Shown one piece after another: positions 23,122 through 30,954 of a DNA stretch of 32,044 nt. The notes under the pieces were generated by a model, which was given only the letters and a program-made list of their open reading frames with translations, was not told where the DNA came from and did no database searches. Location: positions 1 to 32,044 of the forward strand of contig JAHHSL010000023.1 in the NCBI GenBank assembly GCA_020025235.1. The letters run 5' to 3'. The position numbers were made by a program, and so were the translations under genes. Numbering within the stretch: position 1 is the first letter of the stretch; each line of letters starts with the position of its first letter. This DNA is from Ruthenibacterium sp. (GTDB taxonomy: Bacteria > Bacillota > Clostridia > Oscillospirales > Ruminococcaceae).

Positions 23122-24414
23122 TCATTCCGGAAGGATGCGCTCGTTTTCCCGCAGGGCCTCTCCGGTGCGGAACACGGAAAGCATGAAGCCTGTCAGGGCG
23201 GCATTCAGCATAAGCCCTGCCGTTCCCTGCCCGATGAACGGGATCCCGGTTCCGGTAAACATGCCGAAGCCGAAGCTTTCCGAAATGCCGACTGCCGCCT
23301 GCATCGCAAGCATCAAAATCACGGAAAGCGCCGTCAGAGCCGCGAGCATGCTTTTTTCCCGCATTGCCTTTGCAAGCCCCAGAATACAGAACACCGCAGC
23401 CAGCAGGACGATCAGCACTGCGGCGGCAACACCCAGACGGTACATCACAAAGCAAAGCGGCATATTTTTCCAAAGCAGCTGCGTTTCCTGTGCGGTCAGC
23501 GTGCCGCCTTCGCCTATCAGCGCCGCGCCGTTCACTGCCCGCTTTACAAGCGCACTGAAGAAGGAATCGTTTTCCCCCGTCAGATGGCTCCACACATTTG
23601 CCCCGCGCAGGAAAAGCACGGACGCCGCCGCGGCACACACTGCCGCTGCCGGCAAAAGCACAAGGCACAAGCTCTTTTTCTTTTCCGTGCCGAACCACCC
23701 GCGCGCAGCTGCCGTGCACAGCATGCCAAGCGACGCTGCGGCAAACAGCACCGCGCCCGAAATAGACGGAATGTGCACCAGCAGCCCCGCCAGAAGCACC
23801 GAAAGGCCGCCGCACAAGAGGATGCCGGCGTACCCTTTCCCGCGCATGCTGTACACAAACAGCGCAAGGCACAGCGGGAACACCGACGCCAAAAGCGTAA
23901 GCGAAAGGTTCCACGGCCCAAGCGGCAGCACAAGCCGCCCCATGATGCGAAGCTTTGCCGTCAAAACCACAAACGCCGCAAGCGCCGCAATGCCAAGGCT
24001 GATTTTGCGTGCAAAACGCCCAAGGAGCGTGAAATCCGCAAAATAGCACACGAGCATCAGCCCGAACGCCGCAAAATACGAAGCCGCCGTGCCAAAGCGC
24101 CCGGACGGCTGTGCCGGCAGCAGGCTGACCGCCATGCCGGTCAGCATCAGCAGACCCGCCAGCAAAAGCATGCCGGTCTGTGCCTTCGGGCGGTGCACCC
24201 GATCGAGCTGCAGCCCCACGCTTTGCGCATCCCCCATTTGCCGCACTGCTTTTTCCGCGGCTTCCTGTTCGGCCATTCCGTCGGCACAGTACGCACTGAA
24301 CTGATCGTACAGGTGCGCTTCGATCTCCCGCTGGACGGCGGGGCGGATCTTTTTCCAGCGCACCTGCTGCCCGACAGCATCAGCATAGGCTTTCAGTTTT
24401 TCATCCGGCTGCAT
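23122..24414 (-). CDS. Permease-prefix protein with FtsW/RodA/SpoVE-like membrane domain
   Basis: A 430-residue protein. Residues 1-77 form a hydrophilic permease-prefix-like domain (REIEAHLYDQFSAYCADGM; EAAEKAVRQMGDAQSVG) as found in PadR-linked membrane proteins. About ten transmembrane helices follow. The C-terminal FGMFTGTGIPFIGQGTAGLMLNAALTGFMLS resembles the FtsW/RodA LPFxSxGGS region. The segment where FtsW/RodA have the catalytic Asp (HTDFIF-like) reads LLWKNMPLCFVMY, with no Asp, so glycosyltransferase activity is doubtful. It overlaps the PadR gene by 14 bases. It may be an inactive sensor or accessory protein of the envelope (inference). Confidence 0.7.
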   Translation of the reverse strand: MQPDEKLKAYADAVGQQVRWKKIRPAVQREIEAHLYDQFSAYCADGMAEQEAAEKAVRQMGDAQSVGLQLDRVHRPKAQTGMLLLAGLLMLTGMAVSLLPAQPSGRFGTAASYFAAFGLMLVCYFADFTLLGRFARKISLGIAALAAFVVLTAKLRIMGRLVLPLGPWNLSLTLLASVFPLCLALFVYSMRGKGYAGILLCGGLSVLLAGLLVHIPSISGAVLFAAASLGMLCTAAARGWFGTEKKKSLCLVLLPAAAVCAAAASVLFLRGANVWSHLTGENDSFFSALVKRAVNGAALIGEGGTLTAQETQLLWKNMPLCFVMYRLGVAAAVLIVLLAAVFCILGLAKAMREKSMLAALTALSVILMLAMQAAVGISESFGFGMFTGTGIPFIGQGTAGLMLNAALTGFMLSVFRTGEALRENERILPE

Positions 24415-24748
24415 GGCATGCGCCCCCTTTCAGCACACGGTTCACCGCATCGGAATATGCCTGCCACTCGCGCTGCTTTTCATCCAGCGCCTTTGCACCT
24501 TTTTCGGTAAGATGATAATACTTGCGCACCCGTTCGCCCGCCGCCTTTTGTTCATACGATTCCACCCAGCTGTTTTTTTCCAGCGTATGCAGGATCGGGT
24601 ACAGCGTGCCCGCTTTGAGGTCGAACGTATGGTCGGAACGTGCGGCAAGCGTTTCGATCATTTCATAGCCGTAGCGGTCTTTTTCTGACAGCAGCTTTAA
24701 AATCAGCGTTGTCGTGCTGCCCGCAAGCAGACTTTTGTCGATTTGCAT
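24401..24748 (-). CDS. PadR-family transcriptional regulator
   Basis: A 115-residue winged-helix repressor of the short PadR class. LILKLLSEKDRYGYEMIETLAARS, FDLKAGTLYPILHTLEKNSWVESY and RKYYHLTEKGAKAL are the conserved helices and wing. Such regulators control a co-transcribed membrane protein and their own promoter, often in response to drugs or envelope stress. A good AAGGAGGGG lies about 7 bases before the ATG. Inverted repeats cover its promoter, supporting autoregulation. Confidence 0.93.
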   Translation of the reverse strand: MQIDKSLLAGSTTTLILKLLSEKDRYGYEMIETLAARSDHTFDLKAGTLYPILHTLEKNSWVESYEQKAAGERVRKYYHLTEKGAKALDEKQREWQAYSDAVNRVLKGGACHAAG

Positions 24749-24762
24749 TTCTGCCCCTCCTT

Positions 24763-24811
24763 ATATATAGATATTCGATATATCTGCATTATATATCGGC
24801 TTTCTATATAT
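24763..24811. promoter_or_regulatory. Nested PadR operator repeats
   Basis: The inner dyad CGATATAT-N7-ATATATCG (24776-24783, 24791-24798) is nested in the outer dyad ATATATAG (24763-24770)/CTATATAT (24804-24811). Both cover the padR promoter, so a bound PadR dimer would block the -10 and spacer. Confidence 0.7.
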
Positions 24812-24816
24812 GTCAA
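24788..24816 (-). promoter_or_regulatory. Consensus promoter of the padR operon
   Basis: Perfect -35 TTGACA (24816-24811), a 17-base spacer and perfect -10 TATAAT (24793-24788) on the minus strand. This very strong promoter would need repression. Confidence 0.88.
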
Positions 24817-24927
24817 CCCGGTATTGCCGAAAAAAAATCTTTTCTAAGTGCGCTGTGCGTGTTATACTGAAAGAAAATCATTCTGTGCAGACCATGGTGC
24901 TGCCATTCAATAAAGGAGGCTTTTTCC

Positions 24928-25413
24928 TTGAAACGAACCGATTACATTTCCTGGGATGAATATTTTATGGGGATTGCCCTGCTTACCGCACAGCGCAGCA
25001 AAGATAATTCTTCCCAGGTGGGCGCGTGCATTGTCGGCAAAGACAACAAGATCCTTTCCATGGGCTACAACGGAATGCCCGTCGGCTGTCTGGATGACGA
25101 AATGCCGTGGGAACGTGAGGGTGCCCCGCTTGACACCAAATACATGTATGTCTGCCATGCCGAGCTGAACGCGATTTTGAACCATGCTTCCGGCACGGGC
25201 AGCTTGAAAGGCGCGCGCATTTACACCACGCTTTTCCCGTGCAACGAATGTGCCAAGGCGCTGATCCAGAGCGGGATTTCCGAAGTGATCTATTACGAAG
25301 ATAAATACCCCGATTCCGATTCCGTCATCGCAAGCAAGCGTCTGTTCGGGCTTGTCGGCATCACCTGCAAGCAGTATCAGCCCACGGGGCGCAAAATCAC
25401 CATTGGTCTGTAA
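24928..25413 (+). CDS. Deoxycytidylate (dCMP) deaminase family protein
   Basis: A 161-residue zinc-dependent deaminase of the dCMP/ComEB family, expected to convert dCMP to dUMP for thymidylate synthesis. The zinc and catalytic residues are visible: HAE (77-79) and PCNEC (104-108). The N-terminal WDEYFMGIALLTAQRSKDNSSQVGACIV is typical of dCMP deaminases. The start is TTG at 24928, with AAGGAGG 8 bases upstream; the first ATG (24967) would remove the conserved N-terminus. TATACT at 24863-24868 may be its -10. It is a single-gene unit. Confidence 0.92.
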   Translation: MKRTDYISWDEYFMGIALLTAQRSKDNSSQVGACIVGKDNKILSMGYNGMPVGCLDDEMPWEREGAPLDTKYMYVCHAELNAILNHASGTGSLKGARIYTTLFPCNECAKALIQSGISEVIYYEDKYPDSDSVIASKRLFGLVGITCKQYQPTGRKITIGL

Positions 25414-25429
25414 CGCGGCGTTCCGCCGC

Positions 25430-25475
25430 AAAAAAAGAGCGCATCCCCCACAGGCGGAGGATGCGCTCCTTTTCG
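25430..25475. terminator. Bidirectional terminator between deaminase and CDF genes
   Basis: A 10-bp stem GAGCGCATCC/GGATGCGCTC (25437-25446, 25459-25468) has an A7 tract on the left and CTTTTCGTTT on the right. The two genes converge on it. Confidence 0.85.
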
Positions 25476-25486
25476 TTTCTGCTTTG

Positions 25487-26686
25487 TTATCGTTCTGCCG
25501 TTTCCGAAACCGGCGCATAGCTGCGCTCGATCGTAACGACCGTATAATAGCGGGTATTTTCCGATGTGCCGCCGTCCACAAGGCGCTGGATTTTCCGGCG
25601 CACTTCCTCGTCGCTCATCTCAAAGCCATAGGGCACAACCACGTCAAAAATCAGGTTCGTATGCGTCTGCCCGCGTACCATGCGGAAATCGTGCATCGTC
25701 AGCTTCGGTGAAATGCTTTTGATCAGCTTTTTCATGCCGCTGCGCGCCTGCAGCGCTTCGGTATCCGTCATTGTCACGGGATCAAAATGGATCACCAGCT
25801 CGATCTGGTCGTTCTCTTTGAAATCACGCTCGATATTGTCGATGATATCGTGATTTTTCAAGACGTCATCCTCTGCCGCCATTTCCACATGAACGCTTGC
25901 GAAGCGGCGGCCCGGGCCGTAATCGTGCACCATAAGATCGTGCATTCCCAGCACGCCGTCATACCGCAGGATCTTGCCGCGGATATAGCGCGTCAGCTCT
26001 TCATCCGGTGCCTGCCCCAAAAGCGGGCTGAGCGTATCTTTCATAACGCCGACGCCGCTCCACAAAATGAACAGCGCAACCGCAAGGCCGGCCCAGCCGT
26101 CCAGCTGAAGCGAGGTGCACGCCGAAACGATGCCCGCCAGCAGCACCGCCGACGTTGATACCGCATCGTTGCGGCTGTCCAGTGCCGTTGCTTCCAGTGC
26201 GCGGGAATCAATGCGCTGCGCGATTTTGCGGTTGAATACCGCCATCCACAGCTTCACCAGAACCGAGCCTGCCAGCACCGCTGCCGTAACCGCCGTAAAT
26301 TCCACGGTGCCGGGGTGCAGGATCTTGCCGATGCTGCTGCGCGCAAGCTCGAAGCCGATCACCACGATCATAACCGCGACCGCAAGCCCCGTGATGTATT
26401 CGATGCGCGCATGGCCGAACGGATGTTCGTCATCCGCCGGTTTTGCCGAAAGCCGAAAGCCGATCAGCGTGATGACGCTGGAGGATGCGTCCGACACGTT
26501 GTTTAAGGCATCCGCAGTAATGGCGATGCTGCCGCTGAGCATGCCGACTGCAAGCTTTGCCGCACAAAGCAGCAGGTTGCAGATGATGCCCACAACGCCG
26601 GAAAGGTTGCCGTATGCCGTGCGCACGGCAGTGTCCTGCGTTTGGCTGTGATTTTTGACGAAATGCCGGATCAGAAATTCGGTCAA
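25487..26686 (-). CDS. Cation diffusion facilitator family transporter
   Basis: A 399-residue CDF exporter of Zn, Mn, Fe or Co. Helix 2 has TADALNNVSDASSS with the metal-site Asp residues. HPFGHARIEY follows helix 2. Helix 5 has ATALDSRNDAVSTS with two more metal ligands. A cytoplasmic ZT_dimer domain (about 220-300) has the HDLMVHDYGPGRRFASVHVE stretch, and a further ~90-residue C-terminal extension is present. The start is TTG at 26686, with AGAAGGAGAG 4-13 bases upstream. A longer reading from an ATG at 26749 would begin within the -35 of the promoter and so cannot be made from that transcript. Confidence 0.88.
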   Translation of the reverse strand: MTEFLIRHFVKNHSQTQDTAVRTAYGNLSGVVGIICNLLLCAAKLAVGMLSGSIAITADALNNVSDASSSVITLIGFRLSAKPADDEHPFGHARIEYITGLAVAVMIVVIGFELARSSIGKILHPGTVEFTAVTAAVLAGSVLVKLWMAVFNRKIAQRIDSRALEATALDSRNDAVSTSAVLLAGIVSACTSLQLDGWAGLAVALFILWSGVGVMKDTLSPLLGQAPDEELTRYIRGKILRYDGVLGMHDLMVHDYGPGRRFASVHVEMAAEDDVLKNHDIIDNIERDFKENDQIELVIHFDPVTMTDTEALQARSGMKKLIKSISPKLTMHDFRMVRGQTHTNLIFDVVVPYGFEMSDEEVRRKIQRLVDGGTSENTRYYTVVTIERSYAPVSETAER

Positions 26687-26720
26687 ATCGCTCTCCTTCT
26701 TTCTGTACTCGATTCTTTTT

Positions 26721-26749
26721 ATTATACGTTCTTCCGGCACAAAGTTCAA
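26721..26749 (-). promoter_or_regulatory. Promoter of the CDF gene
   Basis: On the minus strand, -35 TTGAAC (26749-26744), a 17-base spacer and -10 TATAAT (26726-26721). Confidence 0.72.
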
Positions 26750-26822
26750 CCCGCCTGCGGGCAGGTTTGCTCTGCTTTTGTGCTATTGCGGCCGAGCTTA
26801 AAATCCCGCCGCCGAATTGCAC

Positions 26823-26858
26823 AAAAAGGACTCTGCCTCTTTCGGCAGAGTCCTTTTT
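26823..26858 (-). terminator. Terminator of the SdpR/SdpI operon
   Basis: A perfect 15-bp stem AAAAAGGACTCTGCC/GGCAGAGTCCTTTTT with loop TCTTTC. It is symmetrical and lies 21 bases after the SdpI-like stop. Confidence 0.92.
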
Positions 26859-26879
26859 CCTCTTATGGCAGCCTTTCGT

Positions 26880-27575
26880 TTACTGCTTTGTGCTGTTCTG
26901 TTCCGTTTCGTCCACGCGCGCCGCATGCCGGCAGTACAGGATCTGCACCGGCAGCGTCACCGCAATCAGGATCAGGAAAACCACGCCCGCCCATTCGGCA
27001 GAAGGCGCGAATGCGGCGGCGATGATCGTTCCCACACCCACAAGCACCAATGTAACGCCGCCGAAGCGCTGGCATTTTTTCCACACGGCGTCGTTTTTGC
27101 CGCTGGACGGTGTGCGCAGCCCCGCAATGGAATTGCGCCGCAGCTTCGGCATCCAGTTGCCTGTAAGAACGCACAGCAGCCCCAGCGCCGCCACGATCAT
27201 GCGGGAAGGCACTCCTTCAAAATTCAGGCTTTCAACACCTTTCATGCCGGTGTAAATGATCCCTGCTGTGATGAGATCATAGAGCACCTGCACCCAGATC
27301 GTCGTCTGCACCACCACTTTTTCGTTATTGCCGCCCGCGTTTTGCGCACCGGCCTGCTCCTGCTTTTTGGCAAGCTTTGCAAACCACAGCATCAGCTCGG
27401 TAAACGCCACGGTGAACACCGGCATCAAAAACAATTCCCACCGGCTGCCCCAGCGCGTTACTGCACCGTCTGCGCCGTAATGTGCGGGGATCGTTTCCGG
27501 CACAAACGGCCACGCCAGCAGCACCAGCAAAAACGGCACAAGCCCTAGGATGCGCGCTTTCTTTTTAAGTTTCAT
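26880..27575 (-). CDS. SdpI-family membrane protein (DUF1648 domain)
   Basis: A 231-residue membrane protein with about six transmembrane helices. The N-terminal DUF1648 region has VPETIPAHYGADGAVTRWGSRW. The SdpI region carries NSIAGLRTPSSGKNDAVWKKCQRFGG, the characteristic family motif. In Bacillus subtilis SdpI is both the immunity protein against the SdpC toxin and a signal that sequesters the SdpR repressor at the membrane. Its start overlaps the sdpR-like gene by 11 bases. No toxin gene is in the window. It could be an immunity protein against foreign toxin or a general envelope-stress module. Confidence 0.85.
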   Translation of the reverse strand: MKLKKKARILGLVPFLLVLLAWPFVPETIPAHYGADGAVTRWGSRWELFLMPVFTVAFTELMLWFAKLAKKQEQAGAQNAGGNNEKVVVQTTIWVQVLYDLITAGIIYTGMKGVESLNFEGVPSRMIVAALGLLCVLTGNWMPKLRRNSIAGLRTPSSGKNDAVWKKCQRFGGVTLVLVGVGTIIAAAFAPSAEWAGVVFLILIAVTLPVQILYCRHAARVDETEQNSTKQ

Positions 27576-27843
27576 CGCTTTCTTCCCCTTTCAGCCCCGA
27601 TACCCACGCAACCAGTTCATCCAGCAGCGTAAGGTCTGCTTCATAGTCAATAAAGTTGCCGCGGCGGGTTTCATACAGCAGCCCCGCCTGCTTTAATTTT
27701 GCAAGATGATACGAAACCGCCGCCGGTGACATCTGCAGCTTTCTGGCAATCGCCCCCGCTGCAAGCGGCCCGCTTTGCAGCAGTTCCAGGATTTTTCGGT
27801 TTTCTTCATTTGCCAGTGCGGCAATCGTTTTTTGAAGGCCCAC
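27565..27843 (-). CDS. ArsR-family autorepressor, SdpR type
   Basis: A 92-residue winged-helix protein. NEENRKILELLQSGPLAAGAIARKLQMSPAAVSYHLAKLKQAGLLYETRRGNFIDYEAD covers the conserved helices and wing of ArsR/SmtB regulators. It has no cysteine metal site (no ELCVCDL motif), which fits the SdpR subgroup rather than metal sensors. It is followed with an 11-base overlap by the SdpI-family gene. Two AT-rich palindromes at its promoter are likely its operators. Confidence 0.9.
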   Translation of the reverse strand: MGLQKTIAALANEENRKILELLQSGPLAAGAIARKLQMSPAAVSYHLAKLKQAGLLYETRRGNFIDYEADLTLLDELVAWVSGLKGEESDET

Positions 27844-27867
27844 TTTTCTCTCCGCTTTCCTGTTTCT

Positions 27868-27887
27868 ATTTAAAATATATTTTAAAT
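27868..27887. promoter_or_regulatory. SdpR operator 1
   Basis: The perfect 20-bp palindrome ATTTAAAATATATTTTAAAT, just downstream of the predicted transcription start. Confidence 0.75.
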
Positions 27888-27896
27888 TGCACCTTC

Positions 27897-27924
27897 ATTA
27901 TATCCGTTTTTTGCAGCGTGTCAA
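27897..27924 (-). promoter_or_regulatory. Promoter of the sdpR-sdpI operon
   Basis: On the minus strand, -35 TTGACA (27924-27919), a 16-base spacer and -10 TATAAT (27902-27897), flanked by the two operator palindromes. Confidence 0.85.
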
Positions 27925-27940
27925 TGCTTTTCCAATAAGT

Positions 27941-27960
27941 ATTTAAAATTTTCTTTAAAT
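27941..27960. promoter_or_regulatory. SdpR operator 2
   Basis: ATTTAAAATTTTCTTTAAAT is an imperfect copy of operator 1, upstream of the -35. The centres are 73 bp apart, close to seven helical turns, which would allow looping. Confidence 0.6.
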
Positions 27961-28003
27961 AGATTTGTTTCCGATGCGGCGCGCATTTTCCCGCCCATAA
28001 AAT

Positions 28004-28032
28004 AGAAAAGCGGGGAACATCCCCGCTTTTTC
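28004..28032 (-). terminator. Terminator of the Clp ATPase gene
   Basis: An 11-bp stem AAAAGCGGGGA/TCCCCGCTTTT (28006-28016, 28020-28030) with loop ACA. The minus strand runs into TTTTCTATTTT. Confidence 0.85.
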
Positions 28033-28051
28033 CGGCTTTTTATCATTTTAA

Positions 28052-30370
28052 TCAGGATGCGCCGCACACCGCTTCATCTGTTTTTTCCCCGCACTTTGGC
28101 GGGCAGGGCGGGTCGGCAATCAGCACAAGCGCCCCGCTGCTTTCATCCAGCAGGAAATTCCGGCAGCCGTCATCTGTCAGCATTTTTTCCGCAAGGCATT
28201 GTTCCGCACGCCGTGCCACGGTGCGGCGCAGGCTTCGTGCACCCGCCGTTCTGTCATAGCCCTCCTGCACCAAAAGCGCCACGGCCCGGTGCGTATGGGT
28301 AAGGCATATGCCCTGCTCTGCCGCGCGTGATTCCAGTTCCCGCAAAAGCTTATCTCCAATGGCGTACAGTTCTTTCTGCCCCAGTGGGGCAAACACCAGC
28401 ACCTCGTCAAGCCGTCCCCACAGCTCCGGTTTAAAAAACGCCCTTGCCTCGTGCAGCGCTTCTGCGCGGCTGCGCCGCACATCGTCCCCGGAAAGAAAGC
28501 CCATCGGCGTCTGTGTACCGGCAAGGCTTTTTGCGCCGAGATTCGACGTCAGAATGACCACGGTATGCGTAAAATCCACCCTGCGCCCTTCTCCATCCGT
28601 CAGCGCACCATCCTCCATGATCTGCAGCAGCAGGTTCGACACATCCCCATGCGCTTTTTCGATCTCATCAAACAGCACCACACTGTACGGGCGGCGGCGC
28701 ACGGCTTCGGTAAGCTGGCCGCCCTCCCCATATCCGACATACCCCGGAGGTGCGCCGATCAGGCGGGCGCTTGTGTGTTTTTCCATATATTCGCTCATAT
28801 CAAACCGCAGCAGCGCTTTGCGGCTGCCGAAGCATTGTTCCGCCAGTGCACCGGCAAGCGCCGTTTTGCCCACTCCCGTCGGCCCCAGGAACAAAAACGC
28901 CCCCATAGGGCGGGTGCGGTCTGCAATGCCAAGCCGCGCACGCTGCAATGCACCTGCCACCGCATGCACCGCCTCTTCCTGCCCGAACACGGACGCCTGC
29001 AGCTCCTGCTCCAGCGAAGCCAGCGAAACGTGCTCTGCCGCTGTCAGCCTGCGGGAGGGGATGCCGCTCTGGCGCGAGGCCACCGCCGCAATATCCTCCC
29101 GCGTCACACGGGGCCGTTCCTCTTCGTGCCTGTTTTCCGCACGGCGGATATGCACCGCCGAACACGCTTCGTCCAATAGATCCAGCGCCTTGTCCGGCAG
29201 AAAGCGTTCCGGCAGGCACCGCACCGAAAGCGATACCGCTGCGTGCACGGCGTCCTCATCAATGGTCACGCCGTGAAACGATGCATAGCACGGTGCAAGC
29301 CCCGTCAGGATCGCTTCGGCGGTCTTTTCGTCCGGCTCTTCCACCGAAACCGCACCGAAGCGGCGGGCGAGTGCGGCGTCCTTTTCGATATGCGCCCGAT
29401 ACTCTGCCCGTGTGGTTGCACCGATCAGCTGCAGCTCCCCGCGCGCGAGCATCGGCTTTAAGATGCCGCAGGCGTCGATCCCGCCTTCTGCCGAACCCGC
29501 CCCGATGATCGAGTGCACCTCGTCGATAAACAGAATGACGTCGCCCGCGCGCTGCACGTCCCGCAGCACGGTTTTGAAGCGCTCTTCAAAATCGCCGCGG
29601 TACTTCGTCCCCGCCACAAGGCTTGCGATATCCAGTGCTATGATGTGCTTGCCGCGCAGAGAAAGCGGCACCTTTCCCGCCGCAATGCGCAGCGCCAGTC
29701 CTTCGACGACCGCTGTTTTCCCGACGCCCGGCTCCCCGATCAGGCAGGGGTTATTCTTGCGCCGCCGCACAAGGATCTGTTCCACACGCAGTGTTTCCTT
29801 TTCACGTCCCAGAACCGGGTCCAGCTGCCCGCGCTGCGCCAGAAGCGTCAGGTCGCAGCCGTATTTTTCCACCGAGCGCGACGCGCCGCGCGGATAGGCC
29901 GATGCATGCGCCGATTGTCCGCAATCGGGCAGCTTGCCCATGCGCCGCCCCCATTCGCGTGCCGCGGCAGCCGGGTTCAGCCCCAGCTTCTGCAGCAGCT
30001 TGCCCGCCTGTGCCGGTTCATCAAACAGCGCGGAAAGCAAATGGCGCGGTTCGATCTTATCATCCGTGACCGCCTTTGCTTCGATCACCGCGCGATCCAG
30101 GCACCGTGTCAATTCCGGCGTAAAATCAGCGGGCGTCACGCCGGTTTTCTGTCCGTATCCGATCTGTTCGCATAAAACCCGCGCATAATCGCCGCCATAT
30201 ATCCGTTTTTCCGCAAAAAAAGCAGCCGGCTCCCCGGCTGTATCCCGCAGCATGGCCAGCAGCAGATGCTCTGTGCCGACGTAGGTATGCCCCAGATCCT
30301 GCGCCGCCCGCACGGCATTGTGCATCACGGCGTTTGCCTGCCTTGAAAAGCCGCTGAATTTATACTTCAT
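28052..30370 (-). CDS. Clp protease ATP-binding subunit (ClpC/ClpA class, no middle domain)
   Basis: A 772-residue double-AAA+ unfoldase. Residues 1-140 are the paired Clp-N repeats. D1 has Walker A GEPGVGKT (212-219) and Walker B VILFIDEVH (278-286). D2 has Walker A GPTGVGKT (496-503) and Walker B VVLFDEIEKAH (564-574). The loop TPMGFLS (621-627) fits the ClpP-docking xGF tripeptide, so it probably feeds ClpP. The stretch between D1 end and the SGIP motif (about 401-437) is only some 35 residues, so the coiled UVR middle domain of ClpC, which needs MecA/McsB adaptors, is missing. The ATG at 30370 has a modest AAAGGGG upstream. No ctsR, mcsA or mcsB lies beside it. Confidence 0.9.
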   Translation of the reverse strand: MKYKFSGFSRQANAVMHNAVRAAQDLGHTYVGTEHLLLAMLRDTAGEPAAFFAEKRIYGGDYARVLCEQIGYGQKTGVTPADFTPELTRCLDRAVIEAKAVTDDKIEPRHLLSALFDEPAQAGKLLQKLGLNPAAAAREWGRRMGKLPDCGQSAHASAYPRGASRSVEKYGCDLTLLAQRGQLDPVLGREKETLRVEQILVRRRKNNPCLIGEPGVGKTAVVEGLALRIAAGKVPLSLRGKHIIALDIASLVAGTKYRGDFEERFKTVLRDVQRAGDVILFIDEVHSIIGAGSAEGGIDACGILKPMLARGELQLIGATTRAEYRAHIEKDAALARRFGAVSVEEPDEKTAEAILTGLAPCYASFHGVTIDEDAVHAAVSLSVRCLPERFLPDKALDLLDEACSAVHIRRAENRHEEERPRVTREDIAAVASRQSGIPSRRLTAAEHVSLASLEQELQASVFGQEEAVHAVAGALQRARLGIADRTRPMGAFLFLGPTGVGKTALAGALAEQCFGSRKALLRFDMSEYMEKHTSARLIGAPPGYVGYGEGGQLTEAVRRRPYSVVLFDEIEKAHGDVSNLLLQIMEDGALTDGEGRRVDFTHTVVILTSNLGAKSLAGTQTPMGFLSGDDVRRSRAEALHEARAFFKPELWGRLDEVLVFAPLGQKELYAIGDKLLRELESRAAEQGICLTHTHRAVALLVQEGYDRTAGARSLRRTVARRAEQCLAEKMLTDDGCRNFLLDESSGALVLIADPPCPPKCGEKTDEAVCGAS

Positions 30371-30413
30371 TCGTACATCGCCCCTTTACACAAGCAGTAT
30401 GGGCGGTTTACGC

Positions 30414-30456
30414 GTAAAAAAACACGGCAGGATCCGGAAAACCGAATCCTGCCGTC
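30414..30456 (-). terminator. Terminator of the TSCPD gene
   Basis: The hairpin ACGGCAGGAT/ATCCTGCCGT (30424-30433, 30446-30455), with inner CGG/CCG pairs and an AAAA loop, runs on the minus strand into TTTTTTT. Confidence 0.85.
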
Positions 30457-30504
30457 AACTGTTTTATGAGCGCATTTTTTCCGCTTTTGCGAAAAAGCTC
30501 CTGC

Positions 30505-30756
30505 TTACTGCGCCAGTGCCTCTTCAATGGTCAGTGCGATCTGATCGGGGCAGGATGATTTTTTCTGCCCGCAGGTGATTCCTTTCAGGCGGCGGACTGC
30601 TTCCTCTGCCTGCATTCCCTGGATCAGCGCGCTGATCCCCTTGAGGTTGCCATTGCATCCTCCAACAACATTCACACTTTCGATCAAGCCGTTCTCGTCG
30701 ATTTCCACTGTCGTAGAAAGAGAACATACGCCTTTGTTTTTGCGTGTATATGTCAT
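30505..30756 (-). CDS. TSCPD domain-containing protein (TIGR03905 type)
   Basis: An 83-residue protein. Most of it is the TSCPD domain: VEIDENGLIESVNVVGGCNGNLKGISALIQG and the terminal SSCPDQIALTIEEAL, close to the name-giving TSCPD motif. Cysteines at 11, 34, 62 and 69 are candidates for metal or cluster binding. The domain also occurs at the C-terminus of some ribonucleotide reductases; the free-standing form has no firm function. The ATG at 30756 with GGAGG about 7 bases upstream is preferred to an in-frame ATG 48 bases earlier that has no ribosome site. Confidence 0.87.
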   Translation of the reverse strand: MTYTRKNKGVCSLSTTVEIDENGLIESVNVVGGCNGNLKGISALIQGMQAEEAVRRLKGITCGQKKSSCPDQIALTIEEALAQ

Positions 30757-30822
30757 TTTTATTTCCTCCGAAACAGTTCTTCTTTTTGTGTTGTTCCTGT
30801 GCACACAGCGCAGACTGCTTTA

Positions 30823-30852
30823 ATTGTAACACAGTACCGGTATGGTTACAAT
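30823..30852 (-). promoter_or_regulatory. Promoter and dyad of the TSCPD gene
   Basis: On the minus strand, TTGTAA (30851-30846), a 17-base spacer and TACAAT (30828-30823). The same bases form the perfect dyad ATTGTAAC-N14-GTTACAAT (30823-30852), so the -35 and -10 are each one arm of an inverted repeat. This may be a repressor site or chance symmetry of promoter elements. Confidence 0.55.
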
Positions 30853-30954
30853 CGCAATCGCCTAAAATTTACAGTTTCGGATGTTTTTTGTGAAAAGCCC
30901 TGTGCTTTTGCTTCTTTTTATCCCTTTTTTCGTGAAAAAATTCACATAATCTGC

